Shown: positions 32,001 through 40,319 of the stretch, one piece after another
Layout: each line of letters starts with the position of its first letter
Position numbering within the stretch: position 1 is the stretch's first letter
Assembly (NCBI RefSeq): GCF_018304945.1
Contig: NZ_JAGQEE010000002.1
Location: 434,001-498,000 of the forward strand
DNA: 64,000 nt
Origin: Collimonas humicola
GTDB lineage: Bacteria; Pseudomonadota; Gammaproteobacteria; Burkholderiales; Burkholderiaceae_D
Direction of reading: 5' to 3'
Translations under genes and position numbers: made by a program
The notes under the pieces: model-generated
Databases searched by the model: none
What the model saw: only the letters and a program-made list of their open reading frames with translations
Told to the model about the DNA's origin: nothing

Positions 32001-32737
32001 GAACGGTAATAGGCAGCCGCGTCTTCCTCGGTCAGCGCCGCTTCGCCCAGCATGTCGTAGGAGTAGCGGTAGCCGCGCTTTTCATTGTCGCGGCTGTTGC
32101 TCAGGGCTTCGGCGATGGTCTGGCCGGTGACGAACTGGTTGCCCAGCATGCGCATGGCGACATCCACGCCCTTGCGGATCAGCGGTTCGCCGCCGCGGCC
32201 GATCAGCTTGGTCAGCGCCGAGCCGAGGCCGCTTTCGCTGCTGGTGCCGACCAGCTTGCCGGTAATCAGCAAGCCCCAGGTGGCGGCATTGACGAACAGC
32301 GACGGCGATTCGCCCAGATGGCTGCGCCAGTCGCCCTTGCTGATCTTGTCGGCGATCAGGCGGTCGGCAGTCTGGTGATCGGGAATGCGCAACAGCGCTT
32401 CCGCCAGGCACATCAGGGCCACGCCCTCTTCCGAGGACAGCGAGAATTCATGCATCAAGGCGTCGACGCCGGAGGCGCGCGTGCGCTTTTCGCGCACGGC
32501 CTGCACCAGCTTGCGCGCCAGCGCCTGGCTGGCGGCATGTGAATCGGCGCTGGTTTGCACCTGCGCCAGCAGCCACTGGACGGCCAGCGTTTCATCGCGC
32601 CGATAGGCGGCAGTAATGGCGGCGCGCAGCGGCGTGGCGTCGGCCATCATCTCGGCGTGGAAGGCAGCGAAGGCGGTGCTGGGAATGGCGGAAGGGGTAA
32701 TGCTGGACGGCTGGGATGACGGCTGTAGCGGCGGCAT
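29006..32737 (-). CDS. putA: bifunctional proline dehydrogenase/P5C dehydrogenase PutA
   Basis: This oxidises proline to glutamate in two steps with substrate channelling. It has 1243 residues. The FAD-dependent PRODH barrel includes RLVKGAYWDSE near residue 372. The NAD-dependent P5CDH domain has its nucleophile in SAGQRCSAL near residue 848. A C-terminal ALDH-like lid domain follows (to about 1240). There is no N-terminal ribbon-helix-helix: the chain begins FAAFHAEMMADATPLRAAI. So this form should not autoregulate by binding DNA, and the divergent Lrp-type gene is the likely regulator. Confidence 0.96.
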   Translation of the reverse strand: MPPLQPSSQPSSITPSAIPSTAFAAFHAEMMADATPLRAAITAAYRRDETLAVQWLLAQVQTSADSHAASQALARKLVQAVREKRTRASGVDALMHEFSLSSEEGVALMCLAEALLRIPDHQTADRLIADKISKGDWRSHLGESPSLFVNAATWGLLITGKLVGTSSESGLGSALTKLIGRGGEPLIRKGVDVAMRMLGNQFVTGQTIAEALSNSRDNEKRGYRYSYDMLGEAALTEEDAAAYYRSYEDAIHAIGKASAGRGIKQGPGISVKLSALHPRYSRAQRQRTMQELLPRLKQLVVLAKQYDIGLNIDAEEADRLELSLDLMEALAFDADLAGFDGIGFVVQGYQKRCPFVIDYLVDLARRSGRKFMVRLVKGAYWDSEIKRAQVDGLPGFPVYTRKVYTDVSYLACAQKLLAATDVIYPQFATHNAHTLATIYSWAKEKNVTDYEFQCLHGMGETLYDQVVGKDMLDKPCRIYAPVGSHQTLLAYLVRRLLENGANSSFVNQIVDENVSIDSLIADPLQAAQQLGGEPHPQIALPPAMFGAERKNSAGLDLSNEEVLRQIDSAFKIFGQQQWHATPMLGELQAYSQAARPVLNPANHRDVVGSVIEASVADVDKALHAASVYAMDWQTLPPAERADKLDRSAVLFEENQMELIALAIREAGKSLPNAIAEVREAVDFLRYYAAQIRHTQNALALGPVVCISPWNFPLAIFVGEVSAALAAGNVVLAKPAEQTPLIAARAVQLMHDAGVPHAALQFLPGQGDTVGATLTADPRVKGVIFTGSTEVAQIISRTLAKRSLEESVDLPLIAETGGQNALIMDSSALPEQVVQDVLNSAFDSAGQRCSALRVLCLQSDIADRTLHMLKGAMQELRVGSPDRLVTDIGPVIDADAQGQLLAHIEKMRGTAKDFFQLPLPAEQANGTFVAPTLIEIGSMSELKREVFGPVLHVLRYARNELPQLIEAINGSGYGLTLGIHSRIDETIDYIVGHAHVGNIYVNRNIVGAVVGVQPFGGEGKSGTGPKAGGPLYLKRLQRNPVVSLGAHTIHAPNADAAIDTPVLQALLGWAKTHGHQRIAALGEEYMHASWLGTSLVLPGPTGERNSLSFAPRGAILCSADNVGAMLNQLAAVFATGNSPVVEATAAAMIPEGLPKAVHAAIRVIDKLDADNNGARLQLALVDGAGTWRLRPMLTALSEKSGALVPLLETSEYASIPLWRLLAERAVCVNTTAAGGNASLMTLQA

Positions 32738-33046
32738 GGCGATTGTCTCTGTAAGGGTATTTGTTTTGTCAACTTGCTATGTTTTCAAACAGGCAGCGGG
32801 CAAGCAGGCGCCATGCCGCAGTGACGGATCGCCGCGCTTCGGGGAACGGGAAATCCGGCATCGCAGCGCTGCGCCCGGTTTGCCGGGGAGCGTTGTGTTG
32901 AATGACTCTGTCAGCTTTCCGGGAAAGCCAAGTTGTTCGATTGTAGGCGGCATCGGCATGGATTAATTCTGGTAATAATGGCTGCTATCAAAATTTTGTT
33001 ATTGGTGCGAAAATTTAACCGAATAAAATTTTTCGGAAGATAGTGC
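32738..33046. promoter_or_regulatory. divergent putA/lrp-type promoter region
   Basis: These 309 bp lie between two divergent starts. The part next to the regulator is AT-rich (TTATTGGTGCGAAAATTTAACCG). No gene is supported. The region must hold both promoters and probable regulator sites, but I cannot define them. Confidence 0.5.
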
Positions 33047-33505
33047 ATGCTTGACAAGATCAGTAAGAAAATCCTGGCGGAACTGCAAAACGATGGTCGC
33101 ATCAGCAATGTCGACCTGTCAGCCCGCGTCAACTTGTCCCCCGCGGCTTGCCTGGAACGCGTGCGCAAACTGCAGGAAGCCGGTTATATCCTGCACTACA
33201 CCGCCCAGCTCAATCCACAGCTGCTCGACGTCGCCCTGCTGGTCTTCATCGAAGTCGTCCTGGACCGCACGACGCCGGAAGTGTTCGAAGCCTTCAGCCA
33301 GAGCGTGCAGATCATTCCCGAGGTCCTGGAGTGCCATATGGTGGCTGGCGGCTTCGATTACCTGGTCAAGGCGCGCGTCAAGGACATGAACGCCTACCGC
33401 GAGTTCCTCGGCAAATCGCTGTTGCAGCTCAAGGGCGTGCGCGAGACGCACACCTATGCCGTGATGGAAGAGGTCAAGCACACCACCAAGCTGCCGATAC
33501 GCTGA
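33047..33505 (+). CDS. Lrp/AsnC family regulator, probable regulator of putA
   Basis: The 152-residue protein has an N-terminal helix-turn-helix (MLDKISKKILAELQNDGRISNVDLSARVNLSPAACLERVRKL) and a RAM effector domain with VLECHMVAGGFDYLVKARVKDM. It is divergent from putA. Regulators of this type activate putA in response to proline in other proteobacteria, and PutA here lacks its own DNA-binding domain, so that role is likely. Confidence 0.93.
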   Translation: MLDKISKKILAELQNDGRISNVDLSARVNLSPAACLERVRKLQEAGYILHYTAQLNPQLLDVALLVFIEVVLDRTTPEVFEAFSQSVQIIPEVLECHMVAGGFDYLVKARVKDMNAYREFLGKSLLQLKGVRETHTYAVMEEVKHTTKLPIR

Positions 33506-33543
33506 AAATGCGCTGAAATGCCCCTGAATCCAGACGATAGAAA

Positions 33544-33861
33544 ATGACCATGAACCGATTGATATTAGCGGCGGCATGTTTCGCCGCCCTGCAAGGATGT
33601 ACCGCCATGGATGAACCGGTTGTATCCCCGCAAGCTGGAACACATGCGGCTGATTCCGCAGCGGGCTGCCCTGCCGACAAGCAGGAAGACAATGCGCTGG
33701 TCGGCAAGACCGAACAGGAAGCCACCGCCCTGCTGTCCGGCTGCGTCTGGCGCATCGGCGAGCGCGACGGCGAGCAGTTTGCCGGCACCATGGATTACCG
33801 GGAAGAGCGGCGCACATTGGGGATTGCCGCGGGCAAGGTGACGTGGGTGCGGCGCGGTTAA
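33544..33861 (+). CDS. small lipoprotein, possibly peptidase inhibitor I78-like
   Basis: The 105-residue protein has a lipoprotein signal (ACFAALQGCTAM; lipobox LQGC). The mature part contains CPADKQEDNALVGKTEQEA, GCVWRIGERDGEQFAG and a C-terminal TMDYREERRTLGIAAGKVTWVRRG. The C-terminal part resembles the core of the I78 elastase-inhibitor family, but I cannot confirm this. It lies 38 bp after the Lrp-type gene and may be in the same transcript. Confidence 0.7.
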   Translation: MTMNRLILAAACFAALQGCTAMDEPVVSPQAGTHAADSAAGCPADKQEDNALVGKTEQEATALLSGCVWRIGERDGEQFAGTMDYREERRTLGIAAGKVTWVRRG

Positions 33862-33889
33862 GCAAAATTAAGCAAAGAAGTCTGCCTAA

Positions 33890-33988
33890 GAATAAATAGG
33901 GTCAGAGAATAAATAGGGTCAGAGTTGAGAATAAATAGGGTCAGAGTTGAATTTTCCCAAGTGGAGATTCGACTCTGCCCTTTTTTTT
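33890..33988 (+). repeat. REP-like repeat cluster with terminator-like hairpin
   Basis: Three tandem copies of GAATAAATAGGGTCAGAG begin at 33890, 33907 and 33929. The last copy (AGGGTCAGAGTTGAAT, 33937-33952) pairs with ATTCGACTCTGCCCT (33967-33981) and leads into T8. The GGGTCAGAGT/ACTCTGACCC core resembles REP elements mobilised by REP-associated tyrosine transposases; no transposase gene is nearby. It may also terminate the upstream transcript. Confidence 0.7.
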
Positions 33989-34084
33989 GTTCCAAAAACA
34001 CATCTGCAGCCTGCGGCATGCGCTTTTAACACGCATTCAAAACATTGCCGCAAGTAATTGCCCAGTCATATATGAAGCTTATTC

Positions 34085-34110
34085 TTGACGTCGACTTTTG
34101 ACGTCGACTT
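34085..34110 (+). repeat. 13 bp tandem duplication
   Basis: TTGACGTCGACTT occurs twice in tandem, about 45 bp before the phosphodiesterase start. The unit contains the self-complementary GACGTC. It could be a slippage product or a regulator site. Confidence 0.55.
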
Positions 34111-34155
34111 TCTTCGTTCCAGTTTTTTTCACTATCCCCCTATAGGAAAATAACT

Positions 34156-35877
34156 ATGCAAATCCCGAAAAAAATCGCCTTGGCGCTGATGCTGCCTTTC
34201 CTCGCATGTGCAACAAAGTTTATCCATGCCGAAGAGATGGATGCTAAAAAACAGCCGGCCAAGCATATTCTGCTTATTTCAGTCGATGGCATGCACCAGG
34301 CTGATCTTGACTGGTTTGTTACCGCGTATCCGCAATCGACCCTCGCGCGCATGGTGCGTGAAGGCGTCAACTACACCAACGCCAGAACCCCTTTTCCGTC
34401 GGATTCATTCCCAGGCATGGTCGGCCAGGTCACTGGCGGCAATCCAAAAACCACAGGCATTTATTACGATGATGCCTACAGCCGGGGGCTGCTGCCTGCC
34501 GGAACGACCAGCTGCGCAGGAGCGAAACCGGGGGCGGAGGTCTACTACGCCGAAGTTGACGCAAAGGACATGAACCGCTTGGACAGCGGCCAGCAGATTC
34601 CCGGCTTATATACCGACTTTACAAAGATTTCTCAGTTGACTGGCCATGCGCAAGATTTGATCGATCCGAAAACATTGCCAGTAGATCCAAAGACATGTTC
34701 GCCGGTGTATCCGCATCAGTATCTCCAGGTGAATACGATTTTTGAGGTGGCGAAGCAGCATCATCTGCGTACGGCATGGGCGGACAAGCACGCAGCGTAT
34801 GAAATTCTCAACGGCCCGTCCGGCAAGGGAATCGATGACTTGTTCGCACCTGAAATCAACAGTTCAGTCACCGATCCGTCAGCACCCGCGGGTCCCGGCG
34901 ACGACTGGACCAAGGACAACACCAATACCCAAAAATACGATGCCTTCAAAGTAAAGGCCGTCGTGAACTGGGCCAAGGGTTTCGATCACGCCGGCAATAA
35001 TTCATTGGGCGTGCCCGCCATTTTCGGCATGAATTTCCAGGCGGTCTCCACCGCACAGAAACTCAACAAGTCAAGCTACTACATCGACCCGAGCAATCCC
35101 AGCACCATCGTAGCCAACGGCTTGGGCGGCTACACCCTGAATGGCGCGGTGCCGGGGCTGGTATTGCAAAGCGCACTGACTTTCGTGGACGACCAGCTCA
35201 AGACGATGGTCGGCGCGCTTGATCTCAAAAACACGGTGGTGATCCTCTCCGCAAAACATGGCCAGTCCCCGCAAAACCGCGCGGCGCTGACGATAATCAA
35301 TGACGGCAACATGATTGACGCGTTGAACTGCGCTTGGGAAAACAATAGTGCAAGCTGCAAAGATCCCGCCCAAACCCATTTGGTGGCCCATGCAATTGAC
35401 GACGACGGCATTTTGATGTGGCTCACCGACCGCTCGACGAAAGCAACTCGCTTTGCGAAGAAGTTCCTGCTTGCTTATTCGGGGACCGGCATCGGCTCGG
35501 ATGCGTTGGGCAACCGCATCTCCAAACCATTTACGCAAGCCGGCGCCGCAAAAATCTATGCGGGCGAAGAGGCTGAAGATTTATTCGGCACCAAGCGTGG
35601 CGACGAACGCGTTCCCGATGTGGTCGGCATCGCCCAGCAAGGCGTCGTCTGGGCCGGCGGCAAGCTGTCTAAGATCGCCGAACACGGCGGCAACGCGCAT
35701 CAGGACAGGCATGTGCCTATCGTCGTATGGGGCGCCGGCATCGCACACCAATCGAATGACGATCATGTCGAGACTACGCAGATCGCCCCGACAATCCTCT
35801 CATTGCTGGCACTCGATCCGAGGCAATTGCGGGCCGTGCAGATTGAGCGTACCAAGGCTTTGCCGGATTTGCATTGA
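34156..35877 (+). CDS. secreted alkaline phosphatase-superfamily phosphodiesterase
   Basis: The 573-residue protein has a signal peptide (KKIALALMLPFLACATKFIHA). It has the type I phosphodiesterase/nucleotide pyrophosphatase fold: the metal Asp in LLISVDGMHQADLD, the probable nucleophile in PFPSDSFPGMVGQVTGGNP, and later metal ligands in KHGQSP and AEHGGNAHQDRHVPIVVWG. Expected to be periplasmic or secreted and metal dependent. The substrate is unknown. It stands alone, with moderately lower GC than its neighbours and a repeat-rich upstream region, which hints at acquisition. Confidence 0.85.
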   Translation: MQIPKKIALALMLPFLACATKFIHAEEMDAKKQPAKHILLISVDGMHQADLDWFVTAYPQSTLARMVREGVNYTNARTPFPSDSFPGMVGQVTGGNPKTTGIYYDDAYSRGLLPAGTTSCAGAKPGAEVYYAEVDAKDMNRLDSGQQIPGLYTDFTKISQLTGHAQDLIDPKTLPVDPKTCSPVYPHQYLQVNTIFEVAKQHHLRTAWADKHAAYEILNGPSGKGIDDLFAPEINSSVTDPSAPAGPGDDWTKDNTNTQKYDAFKVKAVVNWAKGFDHAGNNSLGVPAIFGMNFQAVSTAQKLNKSSYYIDPSNPSTIVANGLGGYTLNGAVPGLVLQSALTFVDDQLKTMVGALDLKNTVVILSAKHGQSPQNRAALTIINDGNMIDALNCAWENNSASCKDPAQTHLVAHAIDDDGILMWLTDRSTKATRFAKKFLLAYSGTGIGSDALGNRISKPFTQAGAAKIYAGEEAEDLFGTKRGDERVPDVVGIAQQGVVWAGGKLSKIAEHGGNAHQDRHVPIVVWGAGIAHQSNDDHVETTQIAPTILSLLALDPRQLRAVQIERTKALPDLH

Positions 35878-35895
35878 TCGGCAATGCCTTCGGTT

Positions 35896-36930
35896 TCAGG
35901 TACTGGCGCGTATCGCCAGCCTGAAACCAAGATCGACGCTGGTTTTTTCCACAGGCTCGCGCTTGAGCATTTTGATCAGCAGCTGCGCCGCGGTAAAGCC
36001 GATGTCGTAGCGCGGCGTGACGATGGTGGTGATGCCGGGATTGGCGTGGGCCGACCAGGGCAGGTCGTTGAAACCGGCGATCGCCATCTGGCCTGGCACC
36101 GAGAGGCCGCGGCGCTGGCATTCGAACAGTACGCCCAGCGCCAGGTCGTCGTTGCAGCAGAATACGGCGTCGCATGACGGCGTCTGCTGCAGGATCTGGC
36201 CCAGCATCCTGGTGCCGAGTTCCACCGTCGACGGCGCCGGCGTCAGGACTTCGATGTCGGTTGCCAGGCCGGCTTCGGCCAGCGCGCGGCGATAGCCGTG
36301 GCGCCGTTTCATCATGCGCGGATCGAGCTGGGCGCCGAGGAAGCCGGGATGGCGGTAGCCGCGTTCGATCAGGTGGCGGGCGATGCTGTAGCCCGCTTCT
36401 TCATGCGAAAAGCCGACCGCGATCTCGTTGCCTTGCGGGTTGATGTCGAACATGCGCACCGCCGGCACATTGTGCGCCGCCAGCTGTTCGCGCAGTGCAT
36501 CCTGCTGTTCTATGCCGCTTAACAAAAAGCCGTCCGGCGCATGCGCCAGGTAAGTGCTGATCAGCTGGCTTTCCTTGTCCGAGGAATAACCGCTTTCGCC
36601 GATCAGGAATTTATAGCCGTGCTGGTTCAGGCTGTCGCGAATCCCCGTCAAGGTCTCTACGAATACCGAGTTGCTGAGCGACGGCACGATCACGCCGATT
36701 ACCTGCGATTTGGCCGAGGCCAGCGTGCTGGCGGCCTGGTTCGGCACGTAGCCGAGCTGCTTGATCGCAGCAGTAATCCGTTCGCGCGCTTCCAGCTGCA
36801 CCAGGGCAGGTGTCTTCAGCGCGCGCGATACCGTCATCGGACTGACGCGCGCCACCCGCGCGACGTCCACGATTGTGACTCTGCCGCTGGCGCGGCTATG
36901 GCGTTGTTGCTTGAGTTCCGGGCTGTTCAT
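35896..36930 (-). CDS. gntR: LacI family transcriptional regulator, probable gluconate repressor
   Basis: The 344-residue regulator has the LacI helix-turn-helix and hinge (VTIVDVARVARVSPMTVSRALKTP at 18-41, then YVPNQAASTLASAKS). A sugar-binding-protein-like domain follows, with FCCNDDLALGVLFECQRRGLSVPG. It is divergent from gluconokinase, and the shared region has a perfect LacI-type palindrome. The overall type is that of GntR of the gluconate regulon; the gene symbol is inferred from context. Confidence 0.88.
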   Translation of the reverse strand: MNSPELKQQRHSRASGRVTIVDVARVARVSPMTVSRALKTPALVQLEARERITAAIKQLGYVPNQAASTLASAKSQVIGVIVPSLSNSVFVETLTGIRDSLNQHGYKFLIGESGYSSDKESQLISTYLAHAPDGFLLSGIEQQDALREQLAAHNVPAVRMFDINPQGNEIAVGFSHEEAGYSIARHLIERGYRHPGFLGAQLDPRMMKRRHGYRRALAEAGLATDIEVLTPAPSTVELGTRMLGQILQQTPSCDAVFCCNDDLALGVLFECQRRGLSVPGQMAIAGFNDLPWSAHANPGITTIVTPRYDIGFTAAQLLIKMLKREPVEKTSVDLGFRLAIRAST

Positions 36931-37324
36931 GGTTGATGGGAAGGTTAAGGTCTCTGTGCATCTGGCTCATTGCCAGTGGTTTTTGTTTATTGTCTGCGGG
37001 CCTGCCTGCTTGATCTGCGCCGGGCTACGGATCTGGCCTGCGAATTGTGTCCGCAGGTCTTGTCTATGTATCTTGTTTACCAGCGCGTCCAATGTTACAC
37101 GCAAGCCGAGCCGCATTGTTATGCATTGTTGCTGTTTCCCTGGAGTAATGATACTACCTGCGCAGGCGCTCTTCTTGCGGATTTGCCCGGAGGCGCGATG
37201 TTAGCGCTAACATATGCTGTATCATCGCTGCCTTCGGCAAGCGCTGCACAAGTACTACAATTGGGCGCTAAGGCCGGCGTCAGGCCGGCCCCGCCGCCAC
37301 TATCCATCGATCAAGAGGACGTTC
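36931..37324. promoter_or_regulatory. divergent lacI-type regulator/gluconokinase control region
   Basis: This 394 bp intergenic region holds the operator at 37198-37213 and several AATGTTAC/GCATTGTTATGC-type partial elements around 37091-37130. No coding sequence is supported. In-frame open codons upstream of the gluconokinase ATG do not look like protein. Confidence 0.6.
37198..37213. promoter_or_regulatory. LacI/GntR-type operator
   Basis: ATGTTAGCGCTAACAT is a perfect 16 bp palindrome with the central CG typical of LacI-family operators. It closely resembles the GntR operator form ATGTTACCGGTAACAT. It lies 112 bp upstream of the gluconokinase ATG. Confidence 0.85.
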
Positions 37325-38881
37325 ATGCAGCAGCCAGAATACATGCTCGGCGTAGATATCGGCACCACCAGCACCAAGGCGGTGCTGTTCACCACCCAGG
37401 GGCAGATCGTGGCGCAGCACGCGGTGGAATATCCGCTGCTGTGCACGACGCCGGGCATGGCGGAGCAGGATCCCTTGCAGATCTATGAAGCGGTGCTGGG
37501 CACGATCCGCAACGCGGTCGGCGCCAGCCGCGTCGACCCCGCCCGGATCGCGCTGGTCTCCTTCAGCGCCGCCATGCACAGCGTGATTGCAGTGGGCGAT
37601 GACGGCCAGCTGCTCAGCAACAGCATCACCTGGGCCGACAACCGCGCCGGCGCCTGGGCCAACCGCATCCGCGACGAACTGGACGGCCACGCGATCTACC
37701 TGCGCACCGGCACGCCGATTCATCCGATGTCGCCGCTGTGCAAGATCATGTGGCTGCGGCACGAGCAGCCGGAATTGTTTGCGCGCACCGCGCGTTTCGT
37801 CGGCATGAAGGAATACGTGCTGTACCGCCTGTTCGGCGCATGGCTGGTCGACCATTCGATCGCCTCCGCCACCGGCATGTTCAACCTGCAGCAGCTGGAC
37901 TGGGACCAAGGCGCGCTGAGCATGCTCGGCATCGGTCCGGCGCAGTTGTCGGCGCTGGTGCCGACTACCCATCACCTGAGCGGCCTGGCGCCCGCCGTGG
38001 CGCAGCAGCTGGGACTGGCGCGGGCGACGCCGTTCGTGATCGGCGCCAACGACGGCGTCTTGTCCAATCTCGGCGTCAACGCCATCGGCCCCGGCCAGGT
38101 GGCGGTCACCATCGGCACCTCGGGCGCGATGCGGACCGTGATCGACACGCCGAAGACGGATCCGGCCGGCCGCACCTTTTGCTACGCGCTGACGGCAAAG
38201 CACTGGGTGGTGGGCGGCCCCACCAACAACGGCGGCAGCATTTTCCGCTGGGTGCGCGATGAGCTGGCCACTGCCGAAGCGGGCGCCGCCACGCAGGCGG
38301 GAACCGACGCCTACGAGGCGCTCACCAAGATTGCCGAAGCGGTGCCTGCCGGCGCCGAAGGCTTGCTGTTCCATCCTTACCTGGCGGGCGAGCGGGCGCC
38401 GCTGTGGAATGCCGATGCGCGCGGTTCCTACATCGGGCTGGCGATGCACCATGGAAAAGAGCACATGATACGGGCGGCGCTGGAAGGCGTGATTTTCAGC
38501 CTGTACAGCATTTTGCCGGCGGTGGAAGACCTGATCGGGCCGACCACCCGCATGATGGCCACCGGCGGCTTCGCCCGTTCGGCCTTGTGGCGGCAAATGA
38601 TGGCGGATATTTTCGAGCGCGAAGTAGTGGTGCCGGAAAGCGTCGAATCGTCCTGTCTCGGCGCGGCGGTGCTGGGTCTGTATGCGCTGGGGAAAATCGA
38701 TACGCTGGAGGCGATCGGCGGCATGGTGGGCGCTACCCATCGGCATTTGCCCAAGCCGGAGAACGTGGCGTTGTACCGCCGCCTGTGGCCGATCTACGCC
38801 GCCATCCCGAAACTGCTGGAGCAGCAGTACCGGCAACTGTCGCAGTTCCAGCGCGAGACGGCAATTAGCGATCCTGGCTAG
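37325..38881 (+). CDS. gntK: gluconokinase (FGGY family)
   Basis: This is an FGGY-type sugar kinase of 518 residues. N-terminal phosphate motif YMLGVDIGTTSTKAVLF; middle SVIAVGDDGQLLSNSITWADNRA; C-terminal GLLFHPYLAGERAPLWNADARGSYIGL and MMATGGFARSALWRQMMADI. The FGGY gluconate kinases share these, so gluconate to 6-phosphogluconate is the best call, supported by the GntR-type regulator. Other substrates such as xylulose are possible. The ATG at 37325 gives MQQPEYMLGVDIG; the longer frame adds non-protein-like sequence. Confidence 0.85.
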   Translation: MQQPEYMLGVDIGTTSTKAVLFTTQGQIVAQHAVEYPLLCTTPGMAEQDPLQIYEAVLGTIRNAVGASRVDPARIALVSFSAAMHSVIAVGDDGQLLSNSITWADNRAGAWANRIRDELDGHAIYLRTGTPIHPMSPLCKIMWLRHEQPELFARTARFVGMKEYVLYRLFGAWLVDHSIASATGMFNLQQLDWDQGALSMLGIGPAQLSALVPTTHHLSGLAPAVAQQLGLARATPFVIGANDGVLSNLGVNAIGPGQVAVTIGTSGAMRTVIDTPKTDPAGRTFCYALTAKHWVVGGPTNNGGSIFRWVRDELATAEAGAATQAGTDAYEALTKIAEAVPAGAEGLLFHPYLAGERAPLWNADARGSYIGLAMHHGKEHMIRAALEGVIFSLYSILPAVEDLIGPTTRMMATGGFARSALWRQMMADIFEREVVVPESVESSCLGAAVLGLYALGKIDTLEAIGGMVGATHRHLPKPENVALYRRLWPIYAAIPKLLEQQYRQLSQFQRETAISDPG

Positions 38882-38949
38882 GCGACCCCACCCGGCCGGC
38901 CACGTCTAGGCGACCAGGTTGCGAATGACGGCATCTTCCGTCTTATTTT

Positions 38950-39915
38950 TTAATCTTCGTCTTCCGGATCGATCAGGCTGAATTTCTCATGCGCGGTTTC
39001 GCTCAGGTGGCTGCGTAGCCATTTATGCGCCGGGTTGCGTGCATCGCGTTCGTGCCACAGCATGTCGACGTGTACGGCGGGCGTTGGAAACGGCAGCTCG
39101 CGCGCCACCAGCACGTCGGTCATGCCGGTCGCGCCGATCAGGTGGCGCGGCAGCACGGTCAGCAGATCGGAACTGGCGACCACGCGGCCGGCGGTGAAGA
39201 ACTGGTTCACGGTCAGCAGGATGCGCCGCTCACGTCCCATTGCCGCCAGGGTCTCATCGATCAAGCCATGCGCGCGGCCGGAAAAACTTACCAGCAAGTG
39301 ATGCGAGGCGCAGTAGTTATCCAGCGTCAGCACCTGGTTCGCCAGCGGATGGTTCTTGTGCATCACGCACACGTATTCGCCGGTGTACAGGCGCTCGTGG
39401 TGTATCGGCGACGCGCTGGTGGTCTGGCCGCCGGCCAGCTGCGCCGCCACGCCCGGGAAGAAGCCGACCGCCAGGTCGACATCGCCGCGCAACAGCATCT
39501 GGCGCGGATCGCGGGTGGTCAGCGGCACCATGCGGATGTTCATTTGCGGTGCATTGCGCTCGATGGTGCGCACCAGCGCGGGCAGCCACAGCGCGGCGGT
39601 GGCGTCCGCCATCGCCATCTGGAAGGTGGTGTGGGCGCGAGAAACGTCGAAGGTTTCGGGCGTGATCGCGGTTTCCAGGTCGGTCAGGGCGCGCCGCACC
39701 ACCGGCCACAGTTCCTCCGCATGCTGGGTCGGCTTGACGCCGTGCGCGGTGCGGATCAGCAGCTCATCGTTGAGCGTATCGCGCAGCCGCTTCAGGGCAT
39801 TCGATACCGCCGGCTGCGTCATCGCCAGGCGGCTGGCGGCGCGCGTCAGGTTTTGCTCGGTCATGACAGCATCGAAGACGCGCAGCAGGTTCAAGTCAAG
39901 CGTTAAAAAACTCAT
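38950..39915 (-). CDS. LysR family transcriptional regulator
   Basis: The 321-residue regulator has an N-terminal HTH (LDLNLLRVFDAVMTEQNLTRAASRLAMTQPAVSNALKRL). The NodD/PcaQ-like effector domain contains MNIRMVPLTTRDPRQMLLRGDVDLAVGFFPG. It is convergent with gluconokinase, and no clear target gene lies divergent to it within 400 bp except a small membrane protein. The regulon is unknown. Confidence 0.92.
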   Translation of the reverse strand: MSFLTLDLNLLRVFDAVMTEQNLTRAASRLAMTQPAVSNALKRLRDTLNDELLIRTAHGVKPTQHAEELWPVVRRALTDLETAITPETFDVSRAHTTFQMAMADATAALWLPALVRTIERNAPQMNIRMVPLTTRDPRQMLLRGDVDLAVGFFPGVAAQLAGGQTTSASPIHHERLYTGEYVCVMHKNHPLANQVLTLDNYCASHHLLVSFSGRAHGLIDETLAAMGRERRILLTVNQFFTAGRVVASSDLLTVLPRHLIGATGMTDVLVARELPFPTPAVHVDMLWHERDARNPAHKWLRSHLSETAHEKFSLIDPEDED

Positions 39916-40319
39916 GTCTGGATATAAGGTTGATTATTTTTGGTTAATTTTTTGGCCGGCAGGGCCGCGGAAATTATTTGACCCGCAAGAAATATTCACA
40001 GATTCTATAACTGTTATATGAAAGCGCAATGACAGAATTCAAGATGCACCAGAATATTGCATCGCCGCATAAGTCGCATATCAGGCTGGATTATGTCTGA
40101 TATATAAAATGGTTTCCACAAGGAAATTCAAGGGAAATCGAATTCCCTTCCGCAGCCTTTATATTACACACATTGGATGGATGATGAGGGGGCGCGGATT
40201 TTCTCTGGAATCCAGCCATTATTCGTCGAACACATAACTGATATCCAAAATCAGAATTGGCGAGCTTCCTCCGCAATCAATATACTGCAATGCAACAACA
40301 TCATTGAAAAGTAGTCGGT
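39916..40319. other. 404 bp intergenic region
   Basis: This AT-rich stretch lies between a LysR gene and a small membrane-protein gene. I see no gene, repeat or terminator. It presumably carries two divergent promoters. Confidence 0.4.

Noticed and set aside
30839-32542. 567-codon plus-strand open frame
   Set aside because: It is the antisense shadow of putA; no recognisable motif and shadow-like composition.
37280-38836. 518-codon minus-strand open frame
   Set aside because: It is the antisense shadow of the gluconokinase gene.
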